Assembly (NCBI GenBank): GCA_903924805.1
Contig: CAIYCZ010000334.1
Coordinates: 1 to 6,146 of the forward strand
Length of the DNA stretch: 6,146 nucleotides
Origin: an uncultured delta proteobacterium
GTDB lineage: Bacteria > Desulfobacterota > WTBG01 > CAIYCZ01
Direction of reading: 5' to 3'
Shown: in pieces, positions 4,147 to 6,146 of the stretch
How the letters are laid out: every line of letters starts with the position of its first letter
How positions within the stretch are numbered: the first letter of the stretch is position 1
Notes under the pieces: generated by a model
Databases searched by the model: none
Told to the model about the DNA's origin: nothing
What the model saw: the letters and a program-made list of their open reading frames with translations, nothing else
Program-made: the position numbers and the translations under genes

Positions 4147-6146
4147 TTAAACTTCAGTGGTTTTTTGTGTGGGGAGCTTCGTAATGGTTAATGCCTTTCT
4201 TTCTTTCTCCCCGAGGGACAGTATGTCGCCAATTATGTCAGCTACTTTAGGGATCCGGCTACCTGTCATCTTCACTGCTATCTCTATGGTTCCGTTTTCT
4301 CTGACAGCCAGGTGTTGAATCATCTGTCGGACATCTATTTTAAAACACTCGCCGCTCTTACAGGTTGTTACAAGAAATTCTTTACGGCTATAGAAGCCAT
4401 CTATTAAACCTCTGATACAATCAGTTCCCGGTATCTGCAGGTTTTGACTGACAGGGAATACAATCGTATAGTGTTTAATTTCTATTGTATCAGGGAGAAG
4501 ATTTTTTTTCAAAGTAATTTCTTCTCCGGTAAGAAATTTAAGACCGGAAGGAAGGTGTTGATTAATGAGAAGTACACTTTTATCGCATGGAATCCTCCGG
4601 GTGAGCAAAACTTCAAACACTTCACACAAACTTGCCATGCCCACAGGCAGCGCGTCATGGAAGGTAATTCGTGGTAGCGGGTGAAACCCCTGGGAATAGG
4701 CAAGCGGAAGCCGGGCTCTGCGCAATGTGCGTGCTATGCACCGGGAAAGCTCGAGATGGCTTAAGTATCGTGCAGGCCCTGATTTGCTGAAGGTGAAACG
4801 GTAGCGAAACATAGGACCATTCACAGGAGGTGCCGGCGGTGCGGGAGGGAAGGGGGTTGAATGTTGGTTTTGATGTCCAGATATGCTATCACTTTTTATC
4901 TGGTGCTCTGCGCACAGACCACAGCCCTGACACCCGGCCCGGCGACAGTCAAATGTTAGCTCACCATTGAGGGCCTTGTGATACTCCTGTACGAGAAAGT
5001 CAGTACTGACGCCACAGCTTATATGCTGCCAGGGGAGATGCTCACTCATGGCTCGTTCTCGCAGATAAAAATAGTTGTCAATCCCGCATTCCTGAAAAGC
5101 CTTTTCCCACAGGTCGGGCTTAAAGTGTTCTGACCAGCCATCAAAGCCGGCTCCCATCTGATGAGCCTTCATAAGTACTTGCCCTAATCTCCGATCTCCC
5201 CGCGCAAAAACACCTTCAAGCAGGCTCATGGATGGATTATGCCATTTGAGACGAATGCCTTTTCCCCGGAGGGAGTTTTTTAGAAAGGCCTGTTTTTGAT
5301 AAATAACCTCAGGATTTGTCTGGGCTATCCATTGAAACGGGGTGTGGGGCTTGGGTACAAAGGTGGAAATGCTCACATTTATTTGATTGCCGAATCTTAC
5401 TTTTTTACTGATCGAAGAGATTTTTTTAGCAAGATCTACTATTCCGTCTATATCGTCCGGTGTCTCAGTGGGAAGGCCGATCATGAAATACAGCTTTATC
5501 AGATTCCACCCCGCAGAAAAAACCTGGTGTGCTGTCTCAAGAATCTCTTCTTCTGTTATTCCCTTGTTTATTACATTGCGCAGCCGCTGCGTGCCCGCCT
5601 CAGGAGCAATGGTAAATCCTGTTTTTCGTACCTGCTTGATCTCATCCATTATGGCGCGGCTGAGCGTCTCTACCCGGACCGATGGAAGGGAAACGGCTAT
5701 GCAGTCTTTTTTATACTGTACCATGAGTATTTTTAAGAGAGTGGTGAGGTGTGAAAAATCTCCGGTGCTCAGTGATACCAGCGACAATTCCTCATATCCG
5801 GTGCTGGCCAAACATTTTTCAGCCAGTTCTACAATTTTTTGCAGGCTTTTTTCACGAACCGGGCGATAGATCATCCCGGCCATACAGAACCTGCAGCCAC
5901 GGCTGCATCCTCTGGCAATCTCAAGGTTTATGCGGTCATGAATGATTTGCATGAAGGGCACAAGGGATGCGGTACAATAAGGAGCAGTATCAAGATTCGC
6001 AAGGAGCCTTTTGGTAATCCTCCCATAGCCGCTTTTTGTACTGTGTAGATTTTTTATAGTTCCGTCCTGAAAATATTCAAACTGGAAATATGACGGAATA
6101 TAAACTCCCTCGATTCTGGATAAATCTTCCAGCAGGTGTGCCTTGT
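4147..6146 (-). CDS. Radical SAM protein TIGR03960 fused to TIGR03936 (DUF2344), 5' end outside window
   Basis: The frame is open to the right edge, so about 665 codons are seen and the N-terminus is missing; family members begin with a B12-binding-like domain, which would lie to the right. The GTG at 5961 is an internal Val (VPFMQIIHDR), not a start, because the preceding 61 codons are family-like (GVYIPSYFEFQYF, DGTI). Counting from the first whole codon (6144), C80, C84 and C87 in RGCSRGCRFC bind the radical SAM [4Fe-4S] cluster. YRPVRE (93-98), TIAPEAG (178-184) and GLPTE (223-227) follow. C400, C405, C408 and C411 form a CX4CX2CX2C motif. A Pro-rich linker (432-440) leads to the C-terminal domain (445-665), with FSKSGPARYLSHLEL and AYSQGFHPLP typical of TIGR03936. 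In many bacteria the two parts are separate adjacent genes. Association with rng and ribosomal genes suggests a role in RNA or ribosome modification, but the reaction is unproven. Confidence 0.92.
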   Translation of the reverse strand, partial: KAHLLEDLSRIEGVYIPSYFQFEYFQDGTIKNLHSTKSGYGRITKRLLANLDTAPYCTASLVPFMQIIHDRINLEIARGCSRGCRFCMAGMIYRPVREKSLQKIVELAEKCLASTGYEELSLVSLSTGDFSHLTTLLKILMVQYKKDCIAVSLPSVRVETLSRAIMDEIKQVRKTGFTIAPEAGTQRLRNVINKGITEEEILETAHQVFSAGWNLIKLYFMIGLPTETPDDIDGIVDLAKKISSISKKVRFGNQINVSISTFVPKPHTPFQWIAQTNPEVIYQKQAFLKNSLRGKGIRLKWHNPSMSLLEGVFARGDRRLGQVLMKAHQMGAGFDGWSEHFKPDLWEKAFQECGIDNYFYLRERAMSEHLPWQHISCGVSTDFLVQEYHKALNGELTFDCRRAGCQGCGLCAEHQIKSDSISGHQNQHSTPFPPAPPAPPVNGPMFRYRFTFSKSGPARYLSHLELSRCIARTLRRARLPLAYSQGFHPLPRITFHDALPVGMASLCEVFEVLLTRRIPCDKSVLLINQHLPSGLKFLTGEEITLKKNLLPDTIEIKHYTIVFPVSQNLQIPGTDCIRGLIDGFYSRKEFLVTTCKSGECFKIDVRQMIQHLAVRENGTIEIAVKMTGSRIPKVADIIGDILSLGEKERKALTITKLPTQKTTEV

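Noticed and set aside
4825..4850. An AGGAGG-like string on the plus strand near 4825
   Set aside because: It is the complement of proline codons in the linker of the radical SAM gene and precedes no real plus-strand gene.
5296..5869. Two long plus-strand open frames (146 and 160 codons) opposite the radical SAM gene
   Set aside because: They are antisense to strongly conserved radical SAM coding sequence, show no recognisable domain and have Cys/Ser-rich shadow composition; frame mirror effects explain them.

Overview
This 6.1-kb window looks like ordinary bacterial chromosome from a Gram-negative organism. The Gram-negative call rests on an outer-membrane FadL-type barrel with a Sec signal peptide. 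The fused two-domain radical SAM protein next to an RNase G gene fits an anaerobic, deltaproteobacteria-like (Desulfobacterota or relatives) genome, but this is an inference from gene content and no species can be named. I see no mobile element, CRISPR array, tRNA or rRNA.

Layout. Positions 1-197 hold no convincing gene, only a weak A/T-rich stem-loop. A FadL/OmpP1-type outer membrane protein gene is on the minus strand (198-1424). A 186-bp divergent intergenic region follows (1425-1610). It carries a perfect 9+5+9 palindrome lying on a candidate -10 element for the fadL-like gene, plus three TT(T/C)AAAC repeats roughly one helical turn apart beside a candidate promoter for the next gene. An extended-SDR NAD-dependent epimerase/dehydratase gene is on the plus strand (1611-2549). 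It converges, with a 41-bp gap, on a minus-strand pair: RNase G (rng, 2591-4117) and, 29 bp upstream of it, a large radical SAM protein (4147 to beyond the right edge). The radical SAM gene is read from the right edge leftwards and its true start lies outside the window.

How the genes relate. The radical SAM gene and rng are very probably one transcription unit. The family pairing (TIGR03960 radical SAM, TIGR03936/DUF2344, RNase E/G) is a recurring bacterial neighbourhood, often followed by rplU and rpmA for ribosomal proteins L21 and L27, and its radical SAM/DUF2344 component still lacks a proven reaction. Here the expected ribosomal genes do not follow rng; the convergent SDR gene does. The fadL-like and SDR genes are divergent and may share control through the palindrome; whether they share a pathway cannot be told from sequence.

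No clearly novel multi-gene system is visible. The points most worth a second look are the regulatory architecture at 1425-1610 and the fused radical SAM-DUF2344 protein with its extra four-cysteine motif.
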